This document shows positions 1 to 8,130 of a stretch of DNA of 64,000 nucleotides, in pieces (the first letter of the stretch is position 1; each line of letters begins with the position of its first letter). Source of the stretch: Herbiconiux sp. VKM Ac-1786 (GTDB lineage Bacteria > Actinomycetota > Actinomycetes > Actinomycetales > Microbacteriaceae). The stretch lies in NCBI RefSeq assembly GCF_015350805.1, contig NZ_JADKSG010000002.1:1513886-1577885 (forward strand). The letters run 5' to 3'. The position numbers and the translations under genes were made by a program. The notes below the pieces were generated by a model. That model was not told the origin of the DNA. It ran no database searches and worked only from the letters and a program-made list of their open reading frames with translations.

Positions 1-456
1 GAGCTCGTAGGGGTCGAGGAGCCCGGCGTTGACCACCGAGACCAGCGGCAGGATGTCGCGGCCGTGGTTGGCGATGTCGAGCACCTGCACGCGGTCGACG
101 TTCGTGAGCCGGGAGGTGTCGAGCGACAGCTCCTCCCCCGAGGCGTTCGTGACGATCAGGTCGAACTGCACCGGCAGGGCCTCGAGCGACTGCAGGATCT
201 GCGCGACGAGGTCGGTGTAGAACACGTGCACCACCACGGCCACCCGGGAGGTGGCGGGCTCGGCGACGAACTGCTTCTTCCACTCGCCCGGGTACAGCGC
301 CTTGAGCCGGCTGCTGCGGTTGTACGCCCAGGAGCTGAAGCCCGCGGGGAAGTCGTCGGGTGCGGCGGGGGCCGGCGACTCGGCGAGCTTGTCGCCCACC
401 TTGAGCATGGCGCGGCCGGTGCGGCGCTTGACTCCGCCGATGGTGATTTTTCTCAT
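1..456 (-). CDS. RgpF-type (rhamnan synthesis F) glycosyltransferase, N-terminal part only
   Basis: The gene runs off the left edge; 152 codons are visible from the ATG at 454-456. A basic N-terminus is followed from about residue 70 by alternating strands and helices (RVAVVVHVFYTDL, FDLIVTNASGE, VLDIANHGRDILPL). This pattern is typical of the rhamnan synthesis F family, which helps assemble rhamnose-rich cell-wall polysaccharides at the cytoplasmic face. It is the third gene of a short minus-strand run with 488-1297 and 1302-1562; the 31-nt gap to 488-1297 suggests co-transcription. The family call rests on the visible motifs and the rhamnose locus downstream. Linkage specificity cannot be told. 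Confidence 0.72.
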   Translation of the reverse strand, partial: MRKITIGGVKRRTGRAMLKVGDKLAESPAPAAPDDFPAGFSSWAYNRSSRLKALYPGEWKKQFVAEPATSRVAVVVHVFYTDLVAQILQSLEALPVQFDLIVTNASGEELSLDTSRLTNVDRVQVLDIANHGRDILPLVSVVNAGLLDPYEL

Positions 457-487
457 GACCCTCTAACTCTCACAGCCTGGTGGGCTC

Positions 488-1297
488 TCAGACCCAGTCG
501 CGCGGGTCTTCGCCGAACATCCGCTCGATCACGGCGGGCACCTCGAAAGCGTCCCCCACGATACCCGGGTTGGTCACGAGCTCCCGTTTGACGAACGGGA
601 AGCCGTGCTCGAGCAGCCCCTTCCAGCCCTGGATGGTGGGGTTCTGCGTGTACTGCACGACGAGCTCGTAGTCGAACCAGGCGCCCGAGACGTAGCCCTC
701 GCCGTAGAGCAGGCGGCTGAGCCCCAGCTCGTACTTGTCGATGATGTCGAACTTGGTGGGCTGCTCGGGCAGGTTCTGCCAGAAGTGGCGGAGCGTCGCA
801 TCATCGAGCACGCCGCCCTTGAACCCCATCAGGAAGCTCTGCAGGTGCTGCATGTACTGGCTCGTCCAGGTGCCGCCCCAGACGTCGAAGAAGCTCGTCT
901 CGAAGTCCTCGACCATGGGCGCGAGGCTCGCGAACGGCCCCACGAGCGAGTCGTTCGTCAGCAGCACGTAGGGCTTACGGCGGATCTCGGGGAACAGCTC
1001 GAGGCCGGTCGCCCAGGAGCCGAAGTCGTAGCCGATGTTCGGCTTCCGCACCACGATCGCGTCGTTCGCCGGCCCGCGCGACCAGTCCAGCGGGGCGTGG
1101 TCGTCGGATGCCCGCACCACGACCACCTCGTAGCCGGCCTCCTCGAGGCGCGCGACCATGCAGGACAGCGACAGCGAGACGGTCGAGGAGGTGCCGTAGC
1201 TCGCGACGACCGCGACGCGGTCGGTGGCGGGCAGGCGCCTCTTGGTGCTCTCGACGACGGTGAGCGGGAGCACCTTGTCGAGGACTCTCGTGCTCAC
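488..1297 (-). CDS. RgpF-type glycosyltransferase, 269 aa
   Basis: GTG start at 1295-1297, four bases after the stop of the small coiled-coil gene. The protein begins a Rossmann-like fold at residues 27-47 (VAVVASYGTSSTVSLSL). It carries KPNIGYDFGSWATGLEL at 85-101 and YVLLTNDSLVGPF at 110-122, features of rhamnan synthesis F proteins, where the GYDFGSW segment is strongly conserved. It is much shorter than multidomain RgpF proteins, and a second RgpF-like gene follows at 1-456, so the activities may be split over several polypeptides. Likely role: sugar transfer in assembly of a rhamnose-containing cell-wall glycopolymer. Acceptor and linkage are unknown. Confidence 0.75.
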   Translation of the reverse strand: MSTRVLDKVLPLTVVESTKRRLPATDRVAVVASYGTSSTVSLSLSCMVARLEEAGYEVVVVRASDDHAPLDWSRGPANDAIVVRKPNIGYDFGSWATGLELFPEIRRKPYVLLTNDSLVGPFASLAPMVEDFETSFFDVWGGTWTSQYMQHLQSFLMGFKGGVLDDATLRHFWQNLPEQPTKFDIIDKYELGLSRLLYGEGYVSGAWFDYELVVQYTQNPTIQGWKGLLEHGFPFVKRELVTNPGIVGDAFEVPAVIERMFGEDPRDWV

Positions 1298-1301
1298 GGG
1301 A

Positions 1302-1562
1302 TCAGGTCCAGCCGTTGTTGAGCGCCTTGCGCCGGCGCATGCGCAGCGGCCGGGTGATCGACCACGAGCTGGAGCCGCGGAGGGCCTTCAGCTGGGTGGA
1401 GAGGCGCTCGGCCTGGTTGCGGCTGGCCACGAGGCGCCGGCGGTACTCCTCCGTCTCCGCCGTGCGCCGTGCGAGCTGGGCGCGGAGCGCCGCGACCTCG
1501 AGGCGCAGTTCGCGCAACTCGTTCGCGACGTCGCCGTCGGGGGGTGTCACTGCTGAGCTCAT
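1302..1562 (-). CDS. Small coiled-coil protein with SSSWxxTxPLR tail
   Basis: 86 aa, ATG at 1560-1562. Residues about 12-62 form a charged heptad-type coiled coil (LRELRLEVAALRAQL, later NQAERLSTQLKAL). A basic tail containing SSSWSITRPLRMRRR follows. This coil-plus-tail arrangement is familiar as a linker in large polysaccharide-assembly glycosyltransferases, where it usually joins or anchors catalytic domains. Here it is free-standing, immediately upstream of an RgpF-like gene in another frame. It could be an accessory subunit for the next two proteins, or the detached N-terminus of an ancestral longer protein. It has no signal peptide or membrane segment. Coding is supported by tight packing with the next gene. 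Confidence 0.6.
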   Translation of the reverse strand: MSSAVTPPDGDVANELRELRLEVAALRAQLARRTAETEEYRRRLVASRNQAERLSTQLKALRGSSSWSITRPLRMRRRKALNNGWT

Positions 1563-1643
1563 GCCCGGTACCGATCCTTCATGACGGGGGAAACCCCCCT
1601 ACTGTAATCGGCTTCGGACGTCGTCGCCTGGGAGCTCCGCCCG

Positions 1644-2165
1644 TCAGACGAGGTCGACGGTGCCGCTGGTCGAACCGGAGTGGGTCGGGTCGGTGAAGGT
1701 CAGCTCGACGTTCCAGGTGCCGGTCGCGCCGGCAGGCAGCACGACCGCGAGGTTCGAGCAGTAGGTGACCATCGCATCCGCCATGCCCGCCCCCTCGATG
1801 GTGGCGCTCTGATCGCCCTGGCTGACGGTGACGGTGCAGGTGCCGGTCGAGGAGACGAGGTCGGTGACCATGCCCGCGACCGAGACGGTCGAGGTGGAGG
1901 GGTCCCAGGAGCTGTTGAGGATCTCCAGCGAGACCACGGAGGACTCGGGCGTCGTGGGGGTGGGCGTCGGCGTCGGCTCGGGAGCGGTCGTCGGCGTCGG
2001 GGTGGGGGTCGGCGTCGGCGTCGGCGTGGCCGAGCGGGTCGGCGCCGGCGAGCTCGCCGTGGGGCTCGGGGCGGCCGCCCCGCCGATGCAGCCGGCCGTC
2101 GACAGGGCCGCCGCGGCGACGATGAGCGTGCTGACGGATGCGCGGAGGAGAGTCGAACGTGCCAT
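1644..2165 (-). CDS. PT-rich secreted lipoprotein, 173 aa
   Basis: The signal peptide has a lipobox LSTAGC, so Cys26 would be lipidated and the protein anchored outside the membrane. Residues about 31-75 are a low-complexity Pro/Thr/Ser tether (PTPTPTPTPTP, then PEPTPTPTPTTP). The C-terminal ~95 residues look like a small beta-sandwich with two cysteines (GTCTVTVSQGD, VTYCSNLAVVLP) that could form a disulfide. No catalytic motif is visible; it resembles substrate- or wall-facing lipoproteins on a flexible stalk. The reading frame stays open far upstream, but the ATG at 2163-2165 is preferred because it gives a perfect signal peptide and lies 7 nt after a -10-like hexamer. Function unknown. 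Confidence 0.78.
   Translation of the reverse strand: MARSTLLRASVSTLIVAAAALSTAGCIGGAAAPSPTASSPAPTRSATPTPTPTPTPTPTTAPEPTPTPTPTTPESSVVSLEILNSSWDPSTSTVSVAGMVTDLVSSTGTCTVTVSQGDQSATIEGAGMADAMVTYCSNLAVVLPAGATGTWNVELTFTDPTHSGSTSGTVDLV
1945..2045 (-). repeat. Pro-Thr coding microsatellite-like repeat
   Basis: Near-perfect iterations of the hexamer ggcgtc/ggggtc encode alternating Pro-Thr in the tether of the lipoprotein. Such repeats can slip in multiples of six and change stalk length without breaking the frame. Confidence 0.6.
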
Positions 2166-2172
2166 GTCCCCG

Positions 2173-2178
2173 ATCCTA
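2173..2178 (-). promoter_or_regulatory. -10-like hexamer for the lipoprotein gene
   Basis: TAGGAT on the minus strand lies 7 nt from the ATG, so transcription would begin at or beside the start codon (leaderless). No convincing -35. Confidence 0.4.
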
Positions 2179-2216
2179 GGCACCGCGTTCCCGGATGCCC
2201 GCTGACGCTCCGGCGA

Positions 2217-2222
2217 TAGGCT
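2217..2222 (+). promoter_or_regulatory. -10-like hexamer for the GT2-GT4 fusion gene
   Basis: TAGGCT lies exactly 6 nt before the GTG at 2229, predicting a leaderless mRNA. It faces the lipoprotein promoter in a 63-bp divergent intergenic region. Confidence 0.42.
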
Positions 2223-2228
2223 GATCGG

Positions 2229-4793
2229 GTGAAGATCGCCATGCCGAAAGCCCAGCCCGGAGTCGTGTCGGTGGTCGTGGTGAACTTCCGCGGCGCCGAC
2301 GACACCATCGAGTGCGTCTCGCAGCTGGGCGCCGTCGACTGGCCGCGCGAGCGGCTCGACGTCGTCGTGGTCGAGAACGGATCGGGCGACGACAGCCTCG
2401 CCCGGCTCACCGCCGCCTTCGCCGGCGACGAGCGCGTGCGCGTGATCGAGTCGGCCGAGAACCTCGGCTTCGCCGGCGGCTCCAACCTCGGCGCGGCGAA
2501 CGCGCGCGGCGAATTCGTGGCCTTCCTGAACAGCGACGCCAAGCCGCACCCCGCCTGGGTGCGGGAGGCGGTGGCGCAGTTCGACACCAGCCCCGCCGTC
2601 GCCGCGGTCGGCAGCAAGGTGCTCGACTGGGAGGGCAAGGTGGTCGACTTCGTCGGCGGCAGCCTGACCTGGTTCGGCATGGGCTACAAGGATCACGAGA
2701 ACCAGCCCGACGACGAGCGCTTCCGCGAGCCCCGCGACATCCTCTACGGCACGGGCTCCGCCCTGTTCGTGCGCGCCTCCGCCTTCGCCGAGGCGGGCGG
2801 CTTCGACGAACGCTTCTTCATGTTCTACGAGGACGTCGACCTCGGCTGGCGCCTGAACCTGCTGGGCCACCGCGTGCGCTTCGCCCCGGCCTCGATCGTC
2901 TACCACCGCCACCACGCCTCGATGCGCAGCTTCGGCCCCTACCGCGAGAGCTACCTGCTGGAGCGGAACGCCCTCGCCACGCTCTACAAGAACCTCTCGG
3001 CCGAGAACCTCGGCCGCTTCCTGCCCGGGGCGATGGCGCTGCTCGCCCGGCGTGCGGTCGCGAAGAGCGACCTCGACTCGCAGCTGTTCGACATCCGCCG
3101 CTTCGACGGCGCCGCCGACGAGTTCGACGCGACGACGCCGGTGTCGAAGGAGTCGCTCGCGAGCCTGTTCGCGCTCGACCAGTTCGTCGAAGAGCTCGAG
3201 TCGCTCTCCGCGACCCGCGACGAGCTGCAGTCCGCCCGCCGGCGCACCGACGCCGAGCTGTTCCGGCTGTTCGGCAACATGATCCACCCGCTGATCGGCG
3301 ACTCCTCCTACCTCTCGGGCTTCCGCGCCGTGGTCGACGCCTTCGAGATCGAGGCGGCCACCGACCGGCGGCACGTGCTCGTGATCACGGGCGACGCGCT
3401 GGGCGAGAAGATGGCCGGCCCCGGCCTCCGCGCCTGGAAGATCAGCGAGGCGCTGAGCGCCGAGCACGACGTGCGCCTGGTCACCTGGAACGCCGCGAAG
3501 CGCCACTCCGACCGCTTCGAGGTCGCGCACGTGCAGCTGCAGAACGAGCGCCAGATGGCGGTGCACGAGGAGTGGGCCGACATCGTCTTCTTCCAGGGCT
3601 ACGCGCTGCACCACTTCACCACCCTGCAGAAGAGCGAGAAGATCGTCGTCGCCGACATCTACGACCCGATGCACCTCGAGCAGCTCGAGCAGGGCCGCGA
3701 GTTCGGCACCGAGCGCTGGACGAACATCGTGCGCTCGGCCACCGAGGTGCTGAACGCGCAGCTCTCCCGCGCCGACTTCTTCCTCTGCGCCTCCGAGCGG
3801 CAGCGCCTGTTCTGGCTCGGCCAGCTCGCCGCCCTCGGCCGCATCAACCCCGCGAACTACGCCGCCGACGACTCGCTCGACGAGCTCATCTCGATCGCGC
3901 CCTTCGGCCTCGACTCGACTCCGCCGCGGCACACCCGCGACGCGGTGCGCGGCGTCGTGCCCGGCATCGGGAAGGACGACAAGCTCGTCATCTGGGGCGG
4001 CGGCATCTACAACTGGTTCGACACCCTCACCCTCGTGCGGGCGATCGGGGCACTCGCCGAGCGGCGCCCCGACGTGCGGCTGTTCTTCATGGGCGTCGCG
4101 CATCCGAACCCCGACGTGCCCGAGATGGCGATCGTGCAGCAGACCCGCCGGCTCGCCGAGGAGCTCGGCCTCACCGGCCGGCACGTCTTCTTCAACGACT
4201 CCTGGGTCGACCTCGACGACCGGCAGAACTACCTGCTCGAGGCCGACGTCGGCGTCAGCACCCACTTCGACCACATCGAGACGACCTTCTCGTTCCGCAC
4301 GCGCATCCTGGACTACCTCTGGGCCTCGCTGCCGATCGTCACCACCCGCGGCGACAGCTTCGGCGACCTGGTCGAGAAGGAGGGTCTCGGCGTGAGCGTG
4401 CCCGAGCGCGACGTCGACGCCCTCGCCGACGCCCTCGAGCGGATGCTCTACGACGACGCCGAGCGCGCCGCGGCCGTCGAGGCGGTCGGCCGGGTGCGCG
4501 AGCAGTTCACCTGGGAGCAGACCCTCCGCCCGCTGGTGGAGTTCTGCCGCGACCCCCACCCGGCCGCCGACCGCGTGCTCGGCTCGCTCTCGGCGCCGAT
4601 CGCGCTCGGCGGGGCCGGCCGCCGCAGCCGCCCCGTCACGGCCGAGGAGAAGTTCCAGGCCATCTCGACCAGGCGGCACGGTCTCGGTCGCGACATCGCG
4701 CTGGCCAGGCACTACCTCACGAACGGCGGCGTCTCGTCGTTGATCGCCAAGGTGCGCTCCCGTTCTGAGCACGCCCGCGCCGGCCGCCGCTGA
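2229..4793 (+). CDS. Two-domain glycosyltransferase: GT2 fused to GT4-like, 854 aa
   Basis: Residues about 12-260 are a GT2 (GT-A fold) domain: VVVVNFRGADD, ENGSGDDS, the nucleotide-sugar/metal motif FLNSDAKPHPAW near residue 99, and FYEDVDLGWR near 198. A helical linker follows. Residues about 380-770 form a GT-B domain of GT4 type (VLVITGDALGEKMAGPGLR, WGGGIYNWFDT near 587, DYLWASLPIVTTRGDSF near 694). The protein therefore probably adds two sugars in sequence to a lipid-linked glycan at the inner membrane face. GTG start chosen because a TAGGCT box lies 6 nt upstream. It stands alone, ended by a hairpin at 4800-4822, just before the ABC exporter genes. Confidence 0.85.
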   Translation: MKIAMPKAQPGVVSVVVVNFRGADDTIECVSQLGAVDWPRERLDVVVVENGSGDDSLARLTAAFAGDERVRVIESAENLGFAGGSNLGAANARGEFVAFLNSDAKPHPAWVREAVAQFDTSPAVAAVGSKVLDWEGKVVDFVGGSLTWFGMGYKDHENQPDDERFREPRDILYGTGSALFVRASAFAEAGGFDERFFMFYEDVDLGWRLNLLGHRVRFAPASIVYHRHHASMRSFGPYRESYLLERNALATLYKNLSAENLGRFLPGAMALLARRAVAKSDLDSQLFDIRRFDGAADEFDATTPVSKESLASLFALDQFVEELESLSATRDELQSARRRTDAELFRLFGNMIHPLIGDSSYLSGFRAVVDAFEIEAATDRRHVLVITGDALGEKMAGPGLRAWKISEALSAEHDVRLVTWNAAKRHSDRFEVAHVQLQNERQMAVHEEWADIVFFQGYALHHFTTLQKSEKIVVADIYDPMHLEQLEQGREFGTERWTNIVRSATEVLNAQLSRADFFLCASERQRLFWLGQLAALGRINPANYAADDSLDELISIAPFGLDSTPPRHTRDAVRGVVPGIGKDDKLVIWGGGIYNWFDTLTLVRAIGALAERRPDVRLFFMGVAHPNPDVPEMAIVQQTRRLAEELGLTGRHVFFNDSWVDLDDRQNYLLEADVGVSTHFDHIETTFSFRTRILDYLWASLPIVTTRGDSFGDLVEKEGLGVSVPERDVDALADALERMLYDDAERAAAVEAVGRVREQFTWEQTLRPLVEFCRDPHPAADRVLGSLSAPIALGGAGRRSRPVTAEEKFQAISTRRHGLGRDIALARHYLTNGGVSSLIAKVRSRSEHARAGRR

Positions 4794-4799
4794 CGCCGC

Positions 4800-4822
4800 G
4801 CCCCGGGCCTTCGCCCAGGGGC
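4800..4822 (+). terminator. Hairpin terminator after the GT fusion gene
   Basis: GCCCC-GGGC stem pairs with GCCC-A-GGGGC (9 bp with one bulged A), loop CTTC, followed by GTGTTGT. It begins 7 nt after the stop codon. Confidence 0.55.
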
Positions 4823-4829
4823 CGTGTTG

Positions 4830-4835
4830 TATCCT
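4830..4835 (+). promoter_or_regulatory. Candidate -10 of the Wzm/Wzt export operon
   Basis: TATCCT, preceded by a weak upstream context, would start transcription near 4842 and leave a 55-nt leader. The leader holds an imperfect palindrome at 4847-4865 (GTCGGCGGT/GACCGCTGAC) and the ribosome site GGAGG at 4885-4889. Confidence 0.4.
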
Positions 4836-4897
4836 CGATCCCGGCAGTCGGCGGTGACCGCTGACCTACCCGGATGATGGCTTTGGAGGCCGGAAGC

Positions 4898-5809
4898 ATG
4901 ACTGGCTTGCAAGAGTCCCCGCTGCAGCGGGCGAATCGATTGAGCACCGAGCCCTGGCAGCAGGCCGGCGGCCGCAGCTCGGGCGTGACGGGAACGATCG
5001 CCTCCGTGCGCGAGATCTGGGAGCAGCGTCGGCTGCTCCGTCTGCTCACGGGGCGCGAGCTCAAGTCGCGCTACAAGGACAGCGCGGGCGGGTTCCTCTG
5101 GAGCCTCGCCAAGCCGCTGACCCAGCTGTTCATCTACTACCTGGTGATCGGCCAGTTCCTCGGCGCCGCCCGCGGCATCGAGAACTTCGCCATCTACATC
5201 TTCGCCGGCCTGACGATCTACACGCTGTTCAGCGAGATCGTGGGCGCGGGCACCGGCTCCATCATCGCGAACGCGGGCCTGGTGAAGAAGGTCTACCTGC
5301 CGCGCGAGATCTTCCCGCTCGCCGCCGTCGGCTCGGCGCTGTTCAACTTCGCCGTGCAGTTCGTCATCCTGATCATCGCGTCGATCGTCGTGGGCACCCT
5401 GAGCTTCGGGCCGCAGCTGCTGTTCGGCCTCGGCGCGCTCGTGCTCATCCTGATCTGGGGCACCGCCGTCGGCGTGCTGCTCGCGGCGCTGAACGTCTAC
5501 CTCCGCGACATCCAGTACCTCGTCGAGGTCGTGCTGCTGCTGCTCATGTGGGCCTCCCCCATCCTCTACTCGTGGCAGCAGGCCGCGGCGATCCTGCCGC
5601 AGTGGCTGCTCGAGATCTACGTCAACTCCCCCATCACGCTCGCCGTGCTGGGCTTCCAGGAGGCCTTCTGGTCGGAGGCGTCCAACGGCGTCCCCCTGCC
5701 GCACCTGGCCATCCGGATGCTGATCGCCGGCGCCGTGGGCCTCGTCGCCCTGTTCGCCGCCCAACGAGTCTTCAGCCGCCTTCAGGGCGACTTCGCACAG
5801 GAGCTGTGA
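4898..5809 (+). CDS. wzm: ABC-2 type polysaccharide export permease (Wzm-like), 303 aa
   Basis: Integral membrane subunit of an ATP-driven exporter for lipid-linked polysaccharide. The N-terminal cytoplasmic segment has the family-typical RELKSRYKDSAGGFLWSLAKP before the first membrane span. About six hydrophobic segments follow (LFIYYLVIGQFLG, FAIYIFAGLTIYTLF, FVILIIASIVVG, LLFGLGALVLILIWG, VEVVLLLLMWASPILY, and one near the C-terminus). An upstream ATG at 4874 is in frame, but the ATG at 4898 has a well-placed GGAGG 8 nt upstream and is preferred. The stop overlaps the ATPase start (TGATG). It exports, with the next gene product, the glycan made by neighbouring transferases. Confidence 0.9.
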   Translation: MTGLQESPLQRANRLSTEPWQQAGGRSSGVTGTIASVREIWEQRRLLRLLTGRELKSRYKDSAGGFLWSLAKPLTQLFIYYLVIGQFLGAARGIENFAIYIFAGLTIYTLFSEIVGAGTGSIIANAGLVKKVYLPREIFPLAAVGSALFNFAVQFVILIIASIVVGTLSFGPQLLFGLGALVLILIWGTAVGVLLAALNVYLRDIQYLVEVVLLLLMWASPILYSWQQAAAILPQWLLEIYVNSPITLAVLGFQEAFWSEASNGVPLPHLAIRMLIAGAVGLVALFAAQRVFSRLQGDFAQEL

Positions 5810-7017
5810 TGGCAGAGCACGTCCCCGTCGTCGAGGTCAACGACGTCTCGAAGCGGTTCATCATCCGCAAGGAGAAGAGCCTCAAGGAGCGCCTGGTCAA
5901 CGCCGGCCGTTCGAAGCAGTTCAAAGAGGACTTCTGGGCCCTGAAGAACGTCTCGCTCGAGATCGGCTCCGGCCAGACCATCGGCCTGATCGGGCCGAAC
6001 GGCTCGGGCAAGTCGACCCTCTTGAAGACCATCGGCGGCATCATCCAGCCCACCACCGGCACCATCCGCCGGCGCGGCCGGCTGGCGGCGCTGCTCGAGC
6101 TCGGCGCCGGCTTCCACCAAGACCTGACCGGGCGCGAGAACGTCTACCTGAACGCCTCGATCCTGGGTCTCTCGCGCAAGCAGACCGACCTCTACTTCGA
6201 TGACATCGTCGAGTTCTCGGGCATCAAGGACTTCATCGACACCCAGGTGAAGTTCTACTCCTCGGGCATGTACGTGCGGCTCGCCTTCGCGGTGGCCGTG
6301 CACGTCGACCCCGACCTGCTGCTCGTCGACGAGGTGCTCGCCGTCGGCGACGAGGCCTTCCAGCGCAAGTGCCTCGACAAGATCCGCTCGTTCCAGCGGG
6401 AGGGCCGCACGATCGTGCTGGTCACCCACTCGCTCGGTCAGATCACCGAGTTCTGCGACCGCGCCGTGCTGCTGAACAAGGGCGAGGTGCTCTTCGACGG
6501 CGTGCCCCACGAGGCCGTGCGCGACTTCCGCGACGTGCTCGAGGAGCGCCGCCAGGGCGAGGCCGAGGCGCACAACGCCACCCATGAAGAGAAGGTGCCC
6601 GTGAACGACGGGCGCATCGTCTCCACCACGGTGCACGCCGCCGGCCGCGCCGAGGGCGACCCCGTGCATCCGGGCGACGACCTGATCGTGCGCGTCACCT
6701 ACGAGCACCCCACGGGCCTGCCCGACTGGATCGCCGCGATCCAGATCGACAACGTGCAGGGCGTGCCGGTCTACGGCACCGCCTCGCCGCGCATGAAGCT
6801 CGACCTCGGCACGCTGCGCGCCCCCACCACGGTGGAGTTCGTGCTGCGCGACGTGCAGTTCGGCACCGGCAAGTACTTCATCAACTCCACGCTGATGAAC
6901 CGCGAGCGCGCCCACGTGCACGACGTGCCGCAGGCCGTCTCGTTCGACGTGCCCTACTACGACCTCGCGGTCGGCATCGTGCACGCCCAGCCGGAGATCC
7001 GCGTCGTCGGCGCCTGA
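5809..7017 (+). CDS. wzt: ABC exporter ATPase with C-terminal glycan-recognition domain (Wzt-like), 402 aa
   Basis: Nucleotide-binding subunit of the polysaccharide exporter. Walker A GPNGSGKST is near residue 65, signature YSSGMYVRLAFA near 150, Walker B LLLVDEVLAVGDE near 173, and switch His in LVTHS. Residues about 260-402 form an extra domain rich in beta strands (DDLIVRVTYEHP, GKYFINSTLMNRE, VSFDVPYYDLAVG) like the Wzt C-terminal domain, which in known systems binds the finished, capped polymer. Its presence suggests export of a completed chain recognised by its end. ATG chosen by the TGATG coupling to the permease gene. A 16-nt gap separates it from the following glycosyltransferase, so all are probably one operon. 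Confidence 0.92.
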   Translation: MAEHVPVVEVNDVSKRFIIRKEKSLKERLVNAGRSKQFKEDFWALKNVSLEIGSGQTIGLIGPNGSGKSTLLKTIGGIIQPTTGTIRRRGRLAALLELGAGFHQDLTGRENVYLNASILGLSRKQTDLYFDDIVEFSGIKDFIDTQVKFYSSGMYVRLAFAVAVHVDPDLLLVDEVLAVGDEAFQRKCLDKIRSFQREGRTIVLVTHSLGQITEFCDRAVLLNKGEVLFDGVPHEAVRDFRDVLEERRQGEAEAHNATHEEKVPVNDGRIVSTTVHAAGRAEGDPVHPGDDLIVRVTYEHPTGLPDWIAAIQIDNVQGVPVYGTASPRMKLDLGTLRAPTTVEFVLRDVQFGTGKYFINSTLMNRERAHVHDVPQAVSFDVPYYDLAVGIVHAQPEIRVVGA

Positions 7018-7033
7018 GCGCCGGGGCTTCAGC

Positions 7034-8062
7034 ATGACCGGTGAAGCGGATGCCCGGGTCGCCGTCTCGGCGATCCTGGTGAACTGGCGCCAGCCCGATC
7101 TCACCTCCCGGGCCGTCGCCTCGCTGGAACGGCAGACCGGTCTCGCCGAGCGCGGGCTCGACCTCGCCGTCGTGGTCGTCGACAACGGATCGGGCGACGA
7201 CTCGCTCGCGCTGCTCCGGCAGCGGCATCCGCAGCACCTCGTGGTCGACGGCGGCCGCAACGACGGCTTCGGCGCGGGCGTGAACACGGGCATCCGCGCC
7301 CGCCCGGCCGACGTCTACGTGCTGCTCAACAACGACGCCGAGGCCGAGCCGGGCTTCGTGGCGGCCCTGGTCGACGAGCTGCGCGGGGCCGAGGGCGACG
7401 CGAGCGGGGGCCGCACCACCGAGCGGCGCGGGGCCGTCACCGCGCGGATCCTGCTCGCCGGCACCGACCCCGTGCTCGTCAACAGCACCGGCAACGAGAC
7501 GACCCGCTCGGGCAACGGCCGCGACCGCGACTGGCTCGTGCCCGCCGCCGACGAGCACCGCCCGGCCGGCGAGGTGATGGGCTTCTCGGGCGGCGCCGCG
7601 GCCCTCGACGCCCGCGCCCTCGACGATGTGGGGCTGTTCGACGAGAGCCTGTTCATGTACTACGAGGACACCGACCTCTCCTGGCGGCTGCGGCGCGCGG
7701 GCTGGAGCATCCGCTACTCCCCCGACGCCGTCGTGCACCACGCGCACGCCGCCTCCTCGGGCACGGGCAGCGACGTCTTCCGCTTCAGCAACGAGCGCAA
7801 CCGGATGCTCGTGGCCCTCCGCCACGCGCCGGCCCCCGTCGCCCTCACCGCCGTGGCCCGCACCGCAGCCGGCACCCTGCGTGCCCTGCTCGTCGTGGCG
7901 CGCACCCCCACGCCGGAGCACCGCGCCGACGCCCGCCGGCGTCTGCGCTCGTTCGGCTCCGCCCTGCGTCTGACCCCCGCGAACCTCGCCCGACGGGTGC
8001 GGATCGACCGCGCCGCCCGGGTGCCGCGGCGGGCCGTCGCGGCCTTCCTGGTCGCCGAGTGA
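7034..8062 (+). CDS. GT2 family glycosyltransferase, 342 aa
   Basis: GT-A fold with the standard GT2 markers: AILVNWRQPDLT at the N-terminus, VVVDNGSGDDSLALL, the catalytic-metal region LLNNDAEAEPGF near residue 97, and MYYEDTDLSWRLRRAGW near 212. These match the rhamnosyltransferase-like branch that elongates cell-wall glycans from nucleotide sugars in the cytoplasm. No membrane span is evident. It lies 16 nt after the exporter ATPase gene and is likely co-transcribed. The donor is probably dTDP-rhamnose given the rml genes nearby, but this is inference. ATG at 7034 gives the expected N-terminus. Confidence 0.85.
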   Translation: MTGEADARVAVSAILVNWRQPDLTSRAVASLERQTGLAERGLDLAVVVVDNGSGDDSLALLRQRHPQHLVVDGGRNDGFGAGVNTGIRARPADVYVLLNNDAEAEPGFVAALVDELRGAEGDASGGRTTERRGAVTARILLAGTDPVLVNSTGNETTRSGNGRDRDWLVPAADEHRPAGEVMGFSGGAAALDARALDDVGLFDESLFMYYEDTDLSWRLRRAGWSIRYSPDAVVHHAHAASSGTGSDVFRFSNERNRMLVALRHAPAPVALTAVARTAAGTLRALLVVARTPTPEHRADARRRLRSFGSALRLTPANLARRVRIDRAARVPRRAVAAFLVAE

Positions 8063-8130
8063 GCCGCGAGGCGGCGGGTATGCTGGAGGCTGCCTCCGGG
8101 CGCCCCTCCCGGAACGAGACCTAGGACAGC

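Noticed and set aside
1583..1597. GGGGG-AAA-CCCCCC hairpin upstream of the coiled-coil gene
   Set aside because: Short stem, no U-run on either strand and wrong position for a terminator of either neighbour.
1644..4772. 1042-aa open frame on the minus strand
   Set aside because: Only its last 173 codons are the lipoprotein; the rest is a shadow of the GT fusion gene, with no recognisable domain and a composition typical of antisense frames in GC-rich DNA.
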